In this document: one piece after another, positions 42,539 through 51,240 of the stretch
How positions within the stretch are numbered: the first letter of the stretch is position 1
How the letters are laid out: each line of letters opens with the position of its first letter
Assembly (NCBI GenBank): GCA_965219705.1
Contig: OZ244789.1
Location: 1,550,001-1,614,000 of the forward strand
Direction of reading: 5' to 3'
DNA: 64,000 bases
DNA from: JAJECS01 sp965219705
Lineage (GTDB): Bacteria; Chloroflexota; UBA11872
Notes under the pieces: generated by a model
Seen by the model: the letters and a program-made list of their open reading frames with translations, nothing else
Told to the model about the DNA's origin: nothing
Database searches by the model: none
Made by a program: the position numbers and the translations under genes

Positions 42539-43660
42539 ATGACCAATCGCGCCGGTGGTCTCGAAGGGGTCGTGGCCGGAACCTCCGCGATCAGTTCGAT
42601 CGACGGTCTGGCCGGCAAGCTCACCTATCGCGGGATCGATATCCACGCGCTGGCCGGCGACGCCACGTTTGAAGAAGTGGCGCATTTGCTCTGGCACGAC
42701 GAGCTGCCGTCACAGCGTCAGCTCGACAGCCTCCTCAACGAGCTATCCGCGGCCTATCCCCTGCCGCCCCCGGTTGTGGACGCGCTGTGTCTCATGCCAC
42801 GGTCCACGCCGCCGATGGACGCGCTGCGCAGCGGCGTCTCGATGCTTGCGGCGTTCGATCCCGACCTTGGCGACAACTCCCTCGAGGCCAATGCGCGCAA
42901 GTCCGTGCGTCTCCTCGCGCAGGTGTCGGCCGTGGTGGCCACCTTCGCCCGGCTCGCGGCCGGCGACGAGCCGATCCCTACGGCCGAAGGACCGGTCGCC
43001 GAGGCGTTCCTCCGGATGTACACGGGTGCGCGGCCCGACGAGACGGCGGCCCGCGCGCTCGACGTGCTCCTCGTGTTGCAGGCCGACCACGAGCTCAACG
43101 CCAGCACCTTCGCGGCCCGCGTGATCGCTGCCACGCTTTCCGACATGCACTCGGCCGTCACCGGCGCCATCGGCGCGCTGCGCGGTCCACTCCACGGCGG
43201 CGCCAACCAGGGCGTGATGGAGATGCTGCTCGAGATCGGGTCGCCTGACGCGGCTGACGACTGGGTGCGCCAGCGGCTGGCGCGCCGCGAGCTCATCATG
43301 GGCTTCGGTCACCGCGTCTACAAGACCGCCGACCCCCGCGCCACGATCTTGCGCCGGATGTCCGAGGCGCTCAGCCGCACGTCCGGCCATCCTGAGTGGT
43401 TCGAGATCTCCCGCGTCATCGAGCGCGTGATGATGGACGAGAAGCGGATTGACTCCAACGTGGACTTCTTCTCCGCGACCGTGTACGCCGCGCTGGGGCT
43501 GCCGGTCAACCTGTTCACCCCGATCTTCGCCATGAGCCGCACCAGCGGATGGACCGCCCACGTGCTGGAACAGCTTGGCGACAACCGACTGATCAGGCCC
43601 CGCGCCGAATACGTGGGGCACACGGACCGGGCGTTTATCCCAATCGCGGAGCGCGTCTAG
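42539..43660 (+). CDS. citrate synthase (or 2-methylcitrate synthase)
   Basis: A 373-residue enzyme that condenses acetyl-CoA with oxaloacetate. It is the short type II bacterial/archaeal form. The catalytic His residues are in GPLHGGANQGVMEML and MGFGHRVYKTADPRA, and the catalytic Asp is in SNVDFFSATVYAALGLP. The opening GLEGVVAGTSAISSIDG is characteristic of the form shared with methylcitrate synthases. The ATG at 42539 is chosen; AAGG and AGG stand just upstream. It is a single gene with no other TCA genes adjacent. Confidence 0.9.
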   Translation: MTNRAGGLEGVVAGTSAISSIDGLAGKLTYRGIDIHALAGDATFEEVAHLLWHDELPSQRQLDSLLNELSAAYPLPPPVVDALCLMPRSTPPMDALRSGVSMLAAFDPDLGDNSLEANARKSVRLLAQVSAVVATFARLAAGDEPIPTAEGPVAEAFLRMYTGARPDETAARALDVLLVLQADHELNASTFAARVIAATLSDMHSAVTGAIGALRGPLHGGANQGVMEMLLEIGSPDAADDWVRQRLARRELIMGFGHRVYKTADPRATILRRMSEALSRTSGHPEWFEISRVIERVMMDEKRIDSNVDFFSATVYAALGLPVNLFTPIFAMSRTSGWTAHVLEQLGDNRLIRPRAEYVGHTDRAFIPIAERV

Positions 43661-43733
43661 CCGCGACGGACCGACTCGTCCTTCCCGGACGCTGTGCGCC
43701 CGTGAAGTGTACGGCGAACATCGGCGCACGTAG

Positions 43734-43753
43734 GGGCGGTTCGCGAACCGCCC
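43734..43753. repeat. 20-bp perfect palindrome, dispersed-repeat type
   Basis: GGGCGGTTCG-CGAACCGCCC lies 73 bp after the citrate synthase stop, preceded by GTAG. It can fold as a hairpin and may end transcription of that gene. Similar wording occurs as intergenic repeats in many genomes. There is only one copy in this window. Confidence 0.55.
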
Positions 43754-43894
43754 GCCTGCCCATGCGCTCATGCAATCAAGCGTGGCGCTGGTAAACGCAA
43801 CCCACGAGAGCGGTCGCTTGAGGTCAATCGCAAGCGCTCGCGGTGCTACACTTCGGCTTCGCGGCATGTCTTGTCGCCGCGCCCTTCCCCCCCG

Positions 43895-44029
43895 ATGAAA
43901 CGCACGTACCAGCCCAAGGTTCGCAAACGCAAGCGTGAGCACGGCTTCCGCGCACGCATGTCCAGCCGGTCCGGGCGCGCGATTCTTCGCCGCCGGCGGC
44001 GTAAGGGTCGCAAGCGGCTCACGGTCTAG
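43895..44029 (+). CDS. rpmH: 50S ribosomal protein L34
   Basis: A 44-residue basic protein, MKRTYQPKVRKRKREHGFRA and then RMSSRSGRAILRRRRRKGRK, a near-consensus L34. It opens the classic rpmH-rnpA-yidD-yidC-jag gene string and is followed by rnpA after 48 bp. The string often marks the neighbourhood of oriC, but no DnaA-box cluster or dnaA gene is seen here. Confidence 0.97.
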   Translation: MKRTYQPKVRKRKREHGFRARMSSRSGRAILRRRRRKGRKRLTV

Positions 44030-44077
44030 GCTGCTGGCGCTCGCGATGGACAGCGGCTGCGTCGCCGCGGGCATGCC

Positions 44078-44428
44078 GTGAACAGCCGCCATCGACTGCG
44101 CCGCACCGCCGACATTACGCGCGTGCGGCGAGGGGGAACCCGGGTTTCCTGCCCGTATTTCGTGCTATTCGTCGCCCCAGGCTCGGCCGCTACGACCCGA
44201 TTGGCCATCACCGCCCCGCGCCGGCTCGGCACGGCGGTTGCCCGCAATCGCATCCGCCGCCGCTTGCGCGCGGCGTTCCAGCCGCATACGGCAACGCTGC
44301 AGCCGGTCGTCGACCTGGTGGCGCAGGCCCGCCGACCCGCGGGTGACGCCCCCTGGAGTTCCCTCACCGATGCCGTCGCCCAATCGTTGGCGCGGGCGCG
44401 CGCCGCGCAAGCCCCGAGCCTCGCGTGA
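44078..44428 (+). CDS. rnpA: ribonuclease P protein component
   Basis: A 116-residue basic protein that helps RNase P RNA process tRNA 5' ends. Family positions are RLRRTADITRVRRGG, then LAITAPRRLGTAVARNRIRRRLR, which contains the RNR signature. It has a GTG start at 44078. It overlaps yidD by 4 nt. The helical N-terminus and the C-terminal tail are a little shorter and longer than in E. coli, within the normal range. Confidence 0.95.
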   Translation: MNSRHRLRRTADITRVRRGGTRVSCPYFVLFVAPGSAATTRLAITAPRRLGTAVARNRIRRRLRAAFQPHTATLQPVVDLVAQARRPAGDAPWSSLTDAVAQSLARARAAQAPSLA

Positions 44429-44634
44429 GGCGCCTGCTGCTCGCATTGATCCGGGGCTATCAGCGTTGGCTGTCCGGGGGGCTGGGGGCGCACTGCATCC
44501 ACGAACCGACGTGTTCCGAATTCGCCGCTGTCGCCGTGGAGCGACACGGCGCGGCGCGTGGGGTCTGGATGGCGCTGCGCCGGATCGCGCGCTGTCACCC
44601 CTTCGCCGCCGGCGGCTTCGACCCGGTGCCCTAA
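44425..44634 (+). CDS. yidD: YidD membrane-protein insertion efficiency factor
   Basis: A 69-residue protein of the YidD family. IRGYQRWLSGGLGAHCIHEPTCSEFA carries the conserved Cys residues and the tyrosine helix, and GVWMALRRIARCHPFAAGGFDPVP matches the conserved C-terminal end (RCHP...GG.DPVP). It helps YidC insert proteins. It has a GTG start overlapping rnpA and lies 15 bp before yidC. Confidence 0.96.
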   Translation: MRRLLLALIRGYQRWLSGGLGAHCIHEPTCSEFAAVAVERHGAARGVWMALRRIARCHPFAAGGFDPVP

Positions 44635-44649
44635 CGGCGGGTCTGAACC

Positions 44650-46287
44650 ATGGAGCTATTTTCCGGCATCGGCGAAACCTGGCAGATGTGGGCCGTCAAC
44701 CCACTCAGCGAGGTTCTCAATCTCATCCGCGACGGCGTCGGCAGCTATGCCATCGCGATCATCTTGTTCACGATTGCGATTCGAACGCTGATGGTCCCGC
44801 TCACCGTCAAGCAGATCCGCTCGCAACGGCGCATGCAGGTGCTGCAGCCCGAGATGGCGGAGATACGCCGCAAGTTCAGAAACGACCGGCAGGCGCAGTC
44901 GCAAGCCACGATGCGCCTCTACAAGGAGCACGGCGTCAGCCCGCTCTCGGGCTGTCTGCCCATCTTCGTGCAGCTGCCGATCCTGCTCGCGCTCTACGGC
45001 GGCATTCTCACCTTGAGCGGCCGTGGCCTCCTCAACGAGCAATTCCTCTGGTTCAATCTGGCGCGCGAGGACTCGACGATTCCAGTCCTCGGTGAATCCA
45101 GCCCGACAGCACCGACGGACGTTCATCTCGCCACCACGTTTCCGATCACCCCGTTGGAATCTCAGGTTGCGGCGGAATTCTCCGGCCAAAACGCCAATTT
45201 CCGCTTCACGGTTGACACCGTCGATCCTGGCAGTTCGGCGTCTGCGGTTTCGAGCGGGCGTGCAAGTGCCGCGTTTGTCCGGGATCGGCTGGAGCTCGGC
45301 CAGTTCCCGCCAGGCACCACCGAGGCTCGACTGGTGCAGGCGGCCGCGTTCGTCGTGGAACGCGATCGGCCGCTCACGCGGCTCACGAAAGCCCAGGCCG
45401 CTCAGATTCTGCGGGGGGAGATCTCCGATTGGTCGGAGCTCGGCCTGCCCGCCGGCCCAATCAATATCTTCGGCCTCGGGAACGATATCGGCACTCGGGA
45501 CCTGCTCTCGGAGCTTCTCCTCGACGGCGAGCCCATCCCGCCGAGAATCGTTCAACTGCGGGCGGCGGTCGACGACTATCTGGCGGAGCTCATCGCCGAT
45601 CCTGGGGCGCTCGGCATCTCGGGGCCGGTCGTGCGGGAAGACGTCCGCATGATCAACATCGAGGCCGAAGGGGCTGAGCGCGCGTTCTCGGCGCATGTGG
45701 CGGCGCTGCGTGATGAAAGCTATTCCCTCGCTCGCGACGCGTATGTCTACTGGGCGCCCGGCGAAACCGACGGTGAGAGATTCGTGCAGAAGTGGTGGGA
45801 CAGCCGGCAGGGACAAACGGCCGCCGGCAACGCCGGATTCACGCGGATTCCCATCCAACAAGACGTGTTCGGGACGGGTGGGTTCTACATCTCGCTGCTG
45901 GCGTTGCTGGCGGGCGCGTTCCAGTTCGTGCAGGCCCGCATGATGGCCTCGCGCTCGGCCGAGGGCCAGCAGGCGACGGTGAACCGGGTGATGCAGTTCA
46001 TGCCGCTCATCGTGGTCATCTTCGCCTGGTCGTTCCAGGCGGGACTGGTGCTGTATTGGGTGATTTCCAGCATCATTGCAATCGTGCAGCAATACTTCAC
46101 GACCGGAACCGGCGCGCTGATTCCCGCGCACTGGCCCATCGCGCGCGACATGACCGGCCGCCAGGCACCGCCACCCGAGCCCGAGACCACCGATGCGAAC
46201 GAAACCACCGAAGCCGCGAGCCAAAGCCCCGGCGAGGGTGTGACCACGACGCGGCGCCGGCGACGGCGAAGGAGGCGCAGTGGCTGA
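44650..46287 (+). CDS. yidC: YidC membrane insertase with inserted PstS-like solute-binding domain
   Basis: A 545-residue insertase, roughly twice the length of Gram-positive YidC. Residues 1-140 are ordinary YidC: TM1 with the conserved Arg45 (IAIRTLMVPL), a cytoplasmic helical hairpin, and TM2 (CLPIFVQLPILLALYGG). Residues 410-487 resume with GGFYISLLALLAGAFQFVQA and the last TM pair (RVMQFMPLIVVIFAWSFQAGLVLYW). Between them, about residues 142-409 lie outside the membrane. They contain a periplasmic-binding-protein segment of PstS type: RPLTRLTKAQAAQILRGEIS, DWSELGLP, IFGLGNDIGTRDLL and DPGALGISG. The frame is continuous with no sign of fusion artefact. A basic Arg-run tail ends the protein. 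It overlaps jag by 8 nt. Confidence 0.9.
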   Translation: MELFSGIGETWQMWAVNPLSEVLNLIRDGVGSYAIAIILFTIAIRTLMVPLTVKQIRSQRRMQVLQPEMAEIRRKFRNDRQAQSQATMRLYKEHGVSPLSGCLPIFVQLPILLALYGGILTLSGRGLLNEQFLWFNLAREDSTIPVLGESSPTAPTDVHLATTFPITPLESQVAAEFSGQNANFRFTVDTVDPGSSASAVSSGRASAAFVRDRLELGQFPPGTTEARLVQAAAFVVERDRPLTRLTKAQAAQILRGEISDWSELGLPAGPINIFGLGNDIGTRDLLSELLLDGEPIPPRIVQLRAAVDDYLAELIADPGALGISGPVVREDVRMINIEAEGAERAFSAHVAALRDESYSLARDAYVYWAPGETDGERFVQKWWDSRQGQTAAGNAGFTRIPIQQDVFGTGGFYISLLALLAGAFQFVQARMMASRSAEGQQATVNRVMQFMPLIVVIFAWSFQAGLVLYWVISSIIAIVQQYFTTGTGALIPAHWPIARDMTGRQAPPPEPETTDANETTEAASQSPGEGVTTTRRRRRRRRRSG

Positions 46288-47140
46288 CCAACCAACCGAT
46301 ACCCCCGACACTCCGCAGAGCGTTGAGGCGTCCGGCGCCTCGGTCGAGGAGGCGCTGCGCCAGGCCCTGCGGGAGCTCAATGCCACCATCGACGACGTCG
46401 ATGTCGAGATTCTGGCCAGCGGCGGCTCGCGCCTGCTGCGCCGGGATGCGACCGCGCGCGTGCGCGTGGTGCGCCGCGAGCGGCCCTTTTCCGCGACCAT
46501 GGACGAGGCGGAGCCGCAGCCCCCGGTCGAGCCGGATGTGCCGCCCACCGCGCCTAGCGCAAAGCCCAGCGAGCCTGCGGTTGAGCCGCCCCCGCCAGCC
46601 GCGACCACGCCGCCGGACCCTGGTGAGGCTGCTGCCCCGGAAGAGTCCGCGCCCCGCGCCCGCGCGTCACGCCCCTTGGTTGAGAGCGGCGAAGAGCTTC
46701 AGGACATCGTCGAGGACCTGCTCACGTCCATGCTCGATCGGATGGGATACATCGCCGAGTTGGAGCTCGTCGATGAGGACCCGCTGGCGTACAACGTCGT
46801 CGGCGATGATGATTTCTCCAAGCTGATCGGCCGCCACGGATCGACGCTGCGATCGTTTGGCTATCTCATCAATCTCATGGCCGGGCGGCAGCTCGGCCAG
46901 CCATGCCGCGTGCTCATCGACGTCAACAGCTATCGCGCCCGCCGCGCCGACCATCTGCGGGAACTCGCCGAGACGCTCGCCGACGAGGTGAGCGAGACCC
47001 AGGAGCCGGTGACGCTCGAATCCATGCCCGCCAACGAGCGCCGGCTCATCCACATGGCTCTGGCGGACGACGACAACGTCCGCACCTACAGCATCGGCGA
47101 GGGCGATGAGCGGCGGGTCGTGATCAGCCCGAAGGCCTAG
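46280..47140 (+). CDS. jag: Jag/KhpB-family RNA-binding protein
   Basis: A 286-residue protein. A Jag-N-like N-terminal domain (SVEEALRQALRELNATIDDV, VEILASGGSRLLRRDATARVR) is followed by an acidic/Pro linker (about 75-135). A KH domain follows (VGDDDFSKLIGRHGSTLRSFGYL), then R3H (LESMPANERRLIHMALADDD). It binds RNA and in Firmicutes influences cell wall synthesis and division. It overlaps yidC by 8 nt, the usual order of this cluster. Confidence 0.94.
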   Translation: MADQPTDTPDTPQSVEASGASVEEALRQALRELNATIDDVDVEILASGGSRLLRRDATARVRVVRRERPFSATMDEAEPQPPVEPDVPPTAPSAKPSEPAVEPPPPAATTPPDPGEAAAPEESAPRARASRPLVESGEELQDIVEDLLTSMLDRMGYIAELELVDEDPLAYNVVGDDDFSKLIGRHGSTLRSFGYLINLMAGRQLGQPCRVLIDVNSYRARRADHLRELAETLADEVSETQEPVTLESMPANERRLIHMALADDDNVRTYSIGEGDERRVVISPKA

Positions 47141-47177
47141 CACGGGCGCACCGCGCCGCGGGCCGTCGTACCTCGCG

Positions 47178-47993
47178 ATTGGCCACGTCACCCGCGACCT
47201 CCGGCCGTCGGGCTGGGAGTTCGGGGGGACGGTGTACTACAGCGGCCTGGCCGCGTCGCGCCTCGGCATGGGCGTCACGGCGGTCACCCGCGCCGCCGCT
47301 GAGGACGCAAATGCGCTAGCGGCGCGATGCCCAGACATTCGGTGGGTTGCCCACGCCGCCCCGGCGACGACGTCCATGCGCAACGTATACGGACCGCATG
47401 GTCGAACGCAGCACGCGCCCGTGGTTGCCCCTGCCTTTGGAATCGCCGACCTGGTCGGGCTGCCGTCAGCGTTTGCCGTCGTGCATCTGGCCCCCGTCAT
47501 CGGCGAGATCAGGCCCGATGCGCTCGGGCACCTGCCGCGCGCCGACCTTACCGGCCTCACGGCGCAGGGCCTGCTCCGCCGTGTGACCGCCGACGGCGCC
47601 GTACGGGCGCGCGACTGGCCGGACGCCGGCGAGTTCCTCGACGCGATCGACGTGCTCGTGCTCAGCAGCGAAGACCTGCAGTTTGACCCGGCGGCGGGAC
47701 TCGAATACTTGCGGCGGGCGCCGATCGGTGTGCTCACGCGGGGCTCGCTGCCGGTGCAGGTGTTCGCCGCCGACGGCTGTTCGGAGGTGCCCGTCCGCCC
47801 AGTCACGGAGGACCATCCAACCGGCGCCGGCGACGTGTTTGCTGCCGCACTGTTCGTCAACCTGCAGCGCAGGGGCAGGCTTGGCGAGGCGGTGCAGACG
47901 GCCGCGACGGTCGCCACACAATGGGTCGAACGCGGCTGGGCGGCCTTTCCGCCTACAGCCAATCCCGACCACGAAGCACGCCCCCGGCGATGA
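47178..47993 (+). CDS. PfkB-family carbohydrate kinase-like protein (start unclear)
   Basis: A PfkB/ribokinase-like protein of about 270 residues. YLAIGHVTRDLRPSGWEFGG and TVYYSGLAASRLGMGV form the N-terminal sugar-binding region, and EDHPTGAGDVFAAALFVNLQ is the C-terminal DTxGAGD signature with the catalytic Asp. The first canonical start in frame is the GTG at 47232, which would delete the conserved GHVTRDL and GG motifs. Clear coding signal extends upstream to about 47142, with no ATG, GTG or TTG. The ATT at 47178 (Ile of AIGHV) is marked here as a placeholder. It ends in an ATGA overlap with the RqcH gene. The substrate is unknown. Confidence 0.7.
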   Translation: MGHVTRDLRPSGWEFGGTVYYSGLAASRLGMGVTAVTRAAAEDANALAARCPDIRWVAHAAPATTSMRNVYGPHGRTQHAPVVAPAFGIADLVGLPSAFAVVHLAPVIGEIRPDALGHLPRADLTGLTAQGLLRRVTADGAVRARDWPDAGEFLDAIDVLVLSSEDLQFDPAAGLEYLRRAPIGVLTRGSLPVQVFAADGCSEVPVRPVTEDHPTGAGDVFAAALFVNLQRRGRLGEAVQTAATVATQWVERGWAAFPPTANPDHEARPRR

Positions 47994-49684
47994 ACTTCGA
48001 CGTCCTTACGCTGGCGTCGGTGCGGCGCGAGATTGAGGACCGCGCGGTTGGCGGCCGCGTTCAGCGCGTCGCGGCGCCTGAGCCCAACCAAATCGGGCTG
48101 GAGATTTACGCCAACCGCGCCGCGCATCACCTGCTGATCCAGGCTGGCCCGGTGAACTCGCGCGTGCATTTCGTGAGCGGCCGTCTGCATGCCGGTGAGG
48201 CGCCCGCCAGCCCGCTGCTCCTGCTGCTGCGCAAGTGGGTGCGCGGCGGCCGTTTGCTCAGCGCCGCGCAGCTTCCCCTCGAGCGCGTTCTGGTCTTGCA
48301 GGTGAGCGCGCGACCGGATCCGACCGCGCCCGTGGTGGAGCATCGCCTCGTCGTGGAAATCATCGGCCGCCAGGCCAATGTGATTCTGGTGGACGAGCAG
48401 GGGCTCATCCGTGATTCGTTGCGGCGGGTTCCCGGCGGCGGCTCGCGGCGCCGCCTGATGCCGCGTGAGCCGTACCACCCGCCGGCCCGCCTGCCGCTGC
48501 CTCCCCCGAGCGTGGCGGCGCCGGCCGACGCGGCCGCGCAAGCTGCTCCCGGAGTGCCGGCCTGGCGTGCCCTGTTGCAGGCCGTCGGGGGCGTGAGCCC
48601 CACCCTGGCGCGTGAGTCGTTGGCGCGCGCGGGAGTGGATCCCCGGACCCCAAGCCTCGATGTCGCCGCCTGGGCGGCGGTGCTCGAGGCGCTGCGTGAC
48701 ATCGCGTCCGACATCGACGCTGGCGTGGTGCAGCCATGCCTCGTCCCCATGAGCGGCGGTTGGCAGGCCTTTGCGCCCTACCCGCTGACCCACCTCGACC
48801 GCCGCTGCCAGCCGGCCAGCTCGATGAGCGAGGCGCTCGAGGCCTACTACGAAGCTGACGTCGAGCCTCTGACGGCTGTCGATACTGTGAGGTCGCGGGT
48901 GCTGGAGCCGCTCAATGCGGCGATCGCGCGCGTCGAGCGCCAGATCGCTTCCCTGCGCGCGGCGGCGCCCACGGGCGCGGAGATCGGCGCCGCCCGCGCC
49001 GCCGGTGCGGCTCTGTTGGAGCACGCCCACCTGATTCCGACTGGCGCCGCGCACTTCGAGGCGCACGGCCAGCGGCTCGCACTCGACCCGGACAAGACGG
49101 TCGGCGCCAACGCCCAAACCTATTTCACCCGCTATCGGGACTTGAAGCGCGCCGCGCGTCTGGTTCCGCGGCGGCTGCGGCGGGCGGAGCTGGAGCTGTC
49201 CTATCTGCGGCAGGCGGCGGATGATTTGCGCCGGGCGGCGTCACCGGCCGTCTCGCGCCAGATCGCCGACCTCCTGGCAGCCGAGGGCTACCTGCGCCAG
49301 CCGCGGCGCAAACGAGCAGCGGCGACGCCGTCGCCGCCGGCGCGCCGCATCGAAGGCCACCAGGTCCTCGCCGGGCGCACCGCGGCGGAAAACCATCGCC
49401 TCACGTTCAAGGAGTCGGCGCCCGACGACCTGTGGTTCCACGCCCGCGGAATGCCCGGAGCGCACGTCCTGCTGCGGGACCCAGGCGAGAACCCTGCGCC
49501 CGCGTTGATTCACGCGGTTGCGCGGCTGGCCGCGCACTTGAGCGCCGGCCACGGCTCGGCAGCCGTCGACGTGGACGTCACCCGACGCCGGCACGTGCGC
49601 GCGATTCGTGGCGCCGGACCTGGTCAGGTCACCTACAGTCGCCACCAGACGCTCCGCGTCGCGCCGCTTGCGGACGACGCGTGA
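47990..49684 (+). CDS. rqcH: RqcH/NFACT-family ribosome quality-control protein
   Basis: A 564-residue protein of the NFACT family (formerly FbpA). In Bacillus it binds stalled 50S subunits and recruits tRNA-Ala to add alanine tails. NFACT-N at about 1-190 (TLASVRREIEDRAVGGRVQR, NSRVHFVSG), a middle coiled-coil and helix-hairpin region (about 230-430), and NFACT-R at the C-terminus (DDLWFHARGMPGAHVLLRDPG) are present in order. The ATG at 47990 overlaps the kinase stop. It lies in the same window as an array of tRNA-Ala(GGC) genes, the tRNA class it uses, though the two are 8 kb apart. Confidence 0.88.
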   Translation: MNFDVLTLASVRREIEDRAVGGRVQRVAAPEPNQIGLEIYANRAAHHLLIQAGPVNSRVHFVSGRLHAGEAPASPLLLLLRKWVRGGRLLSAAQLPLERVLVLQVSARPDPTAPVVEHRLVVEIIGRQANVILVDEQGLIRDSLRRVPGGGSRRRLMPREPYHPPARLPLPPPSVAAPADAAAQAAPGVPAWRALLQAVGGVSPTLARESLARAGVDPRTPSLDVAAWAAVLEALRDIASDIDAGVVQPCLVPMSGGWQAFAPYPLTHLDRRCQPASSMSEALEAYYEADVEPLTAVDTVRSRVLEPLNAAIARVERQIASLRAAAPTGAEIGAARAAGAALLEHAHLIPTGAAHFEAHGQRLALDPDKTVGANAQTYFTRYRDLKRAARLVPRRLRRAELELSYLRQAADDLRRAASPAVSRQIADLLAAEGYLRQPRRKRAAATPSPPARRIEGHQVLAGRTAAENHRLTFKESAPDDLWFHARGMPGAHVLLRDPGENPAPALIHAVARLAAHLSAGHGSAAVDVDVTRRRHVRAIRGAGPGQVTYSRHQTLRVAPLADDA

Positions 49685-49700
49685 CCGACCCCGCCCGTTC

Positions 49701-49721
49701 GCCCTGAGCCTGTCGAAGGGC
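49701..49721. repeat. dispersed 21-bp intergenic repeat
   Basis: GCCCTGAGCCTGTCGAAGGG plus C, in the TTCGCCCTGAGCC...CGAAGGGC context that recurs in many high-GC genomes. It has a 5-bp stem (GCCCT/AGGGC) and an 11-nt loop. It sits between the convergent rqcH and mutM genes and may terminate both. Confidence 0.5.
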
Positions 49722-49759
49722 GGCCGTTCACCGGTCAACCAAGGTGATGGCCGCCACGC

Positions 49760-50581
49760 CTAGGCGCGGCGGCGTTGACAGCGGGGGCATATGTGCGTGC
49801 CCCGCTGCCCGACCACCAGGCGCTTGATGGCGCGGCCGCAGCGAGGGCATGGCTCGCCGGTGCGCTGGAAGACGTTGAGCCGCTCCTGGTACCGGCCGCG
49901 CTGGCCACGGCTATCAAGGTGCGTGCGAAAGCTCGTGCCGCCGTGCTCGATCCCGGCCCGCAGTGTCGTGACGATCGCCTGCGCGAGCTTGTCGAGGCGG
50001 CGTCGACTAAGCGATGCGGCCGGAGTGTCCGGATGGATACGCGCCAGCCAGAGCGCCTCATCCGCGTAGATATTGCCCACGCCCGCCACGATCCGCTGGT
50101 CCAGCAACGTGGGCTTGATGGCCCGACGACGCTTGCCCACCGCGGCCTGCAGCGTGCGGCCATCAAATCCCGGTTCGAGCGGTTCCGGCCCCAAACGCGC
50201 CATCAACTCGGCAATCGCCGGCGGCTGCAGCAACCAGGCCCTGCCGAAGCGCCGCATGTCCACGAAATGCAGCGCCGGGCCCTCGTCGAAGACGACCACC
50301 AGCCGCGTATGCGTCACCGGATCGTCCGCCGGCCGCAGGAAAACCCGGCCGCTCATCATCAGGTGCAACACCAGCGCGCCGCCGTCCAGCTGCACCAGCA
50401 GATACTTGCCGCGACGGCCCACGCCCTGCACGACCTTCGCGCACAGTTCGCGGCTGAACGCCTCGACCGTCGGTGCGTGGACTAGGCTTGCGTCGAGAAC
50501 CTCGGCCCGCACCACGCGGCGACCCACGATGGCGGCAGCGAGATCACGTCGAATCGTCTCGACTTCAGGCAACTCGGGCAT
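49760..50581 (-). CDS. mutM: formamidopyrimidine-DNA glycosylase
   Basis: A 273-residue repair enzyme that removes oxidised purines. MPELPEVETIRRDLA carries the catalytic Pro2 and Glu3. GRRGKYLLVQLDGG has the conserved Lys, the helix-two-turn-helix reads QRIVAGVGNIYADEALWLA, and the C-terminal zinc finger is CPRC...CPRC. The ATG at 50581 is fixed by the need for Pro at position 2. Divergent from the VTT protein, 20 bp apart. Confidence 0.96.
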   Translation of the reverse strand: MPELPEVETIRRDLAAAIVGRRVVRAEVLDASLVHAPTVEAFSRELCAKVVQGVGRRGKYLLVQLDGGALVLHLMMSGRVFLRPADDPVTHTRLVVVFDEGPALHFVDMRRFGRAWLLQPPAIAELMARLGPEPLEPGFDGRTLQAAVGKRRRAIKPTLLDQRIVAGVGNIYADEALWLARIHPDTPAASLSRRRLDKLAQAIVTTLRAGIEHGGTSFRTHLDSRGQRGRYQERLNVFQRTGEPCPRCGRAIKRLVVGQRGTHICPRCQRRRA

Positions 50582-50601
50582 GGCTGATGTGAGCGGCACC
50601 C

Positions 50602-51240
50602 GTGACGGCTGAGGATACGAAGCCCGACCCGCAGCCGCCGGACCCGCAGGCGCCATCCGGCGCCGCAGCTCCCGTCGAAGACCCGCCTCGCCCGCCCAGC
50701 CGGCGGTTGCTGGTGCTGCAAGTCGTGCTGCTCGTGGTCGCCATGGCCGGCAGCATCGCCGCCATTCCGTTCGCGGGCGAGATCCGCGCGGCCGGGGTGG
50801 CGGGCTTCTTCCTGCTGTTCATCCTGTCGGTGCAGTCCGGGGCACTGTTCATGCTTCCGGGCTTCGGCTTTGCCAGCATCGGCGCCTTCGCCATCGTGTT
50901 TGGCGACCCATGGCTGCCGGCGCTCGTGGGCACCACCGGGCAGGTGATCGGCGAGATGGTGTCGTATCTCCTGGGCGCTGCCGGGTCGCCCTGGATCCGG
51001 CGCCAGGGCGCCTACCGGCGGATTGAGCATTGGATCCGGCGTTGGGGCCTGCTGGTGGTGTTCGTTATCGCCGCCACACCAAACCCGGTGTTCGACATCG
51101 CGGGTGCCGTGGCTGGCGCCGCAGGTCTCGGCTGGAAGCGCTTCTTCGTCGCCTCGTGGGCCGGCCGGCTCATCAAGAACGTGGCCTTCGCCTTCCTGGC
51201 ACTCGGCGGCGCGGCGTTGTTCGAGCAGTGGCTGAGCTAG
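50602..51240 (+). CDS. VTT/DedA-like (SNARE-associated) membrane protein
   Basis: A 212-residue membrane protein. A Pro-rich cytoplasmic N-terminal tail (1-35) is followed by 5 hydrophobic segments. ATPNPVFDIAGAVAGAAG is the VTT-domain signature (F/xPxPxDxxN/AGxxxG). Relatives help flip lipid carriers such as undecaprenyl phosphate or maintain membrane potential. It has a GTG start. Its stop overlaps that of the convergent PIN gene at CTAG (51237-51240). Confidence 0.8.
   Translation: MTAEDTKPDPQPPDPQAPSGAAAPVEDPPRPPSRRLLVLQVVLLVVAMAGSIAAIPFAGEIRAAGVAGFFLLFILSVQSGALFMLPGFGFASIGAFAIVFGDPWLPALVGTTGQVIGEMVSYLLGAAGSPWIRRQGAYRRIEHWIRRWGLLVVFVIAATPNPVFDIAGAVAGAAGLGWKRFFVASWAGRLIKNVAFAFLALGGAALFEQWLS

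Noticed and set aside
43754..43894. Possible replication origin upstream of rpmH
   Set aside because: The rpmH cluster is often origin-proximal, but no DnaA boxes, AT-rich unwinding region or dnaA gene are visible.
47237..49117. 626-residue minus-strand frame opposite the kinase and rqcH
   Set aside because: Antisense shadow; the plus-strand proteins have complete family motifs.
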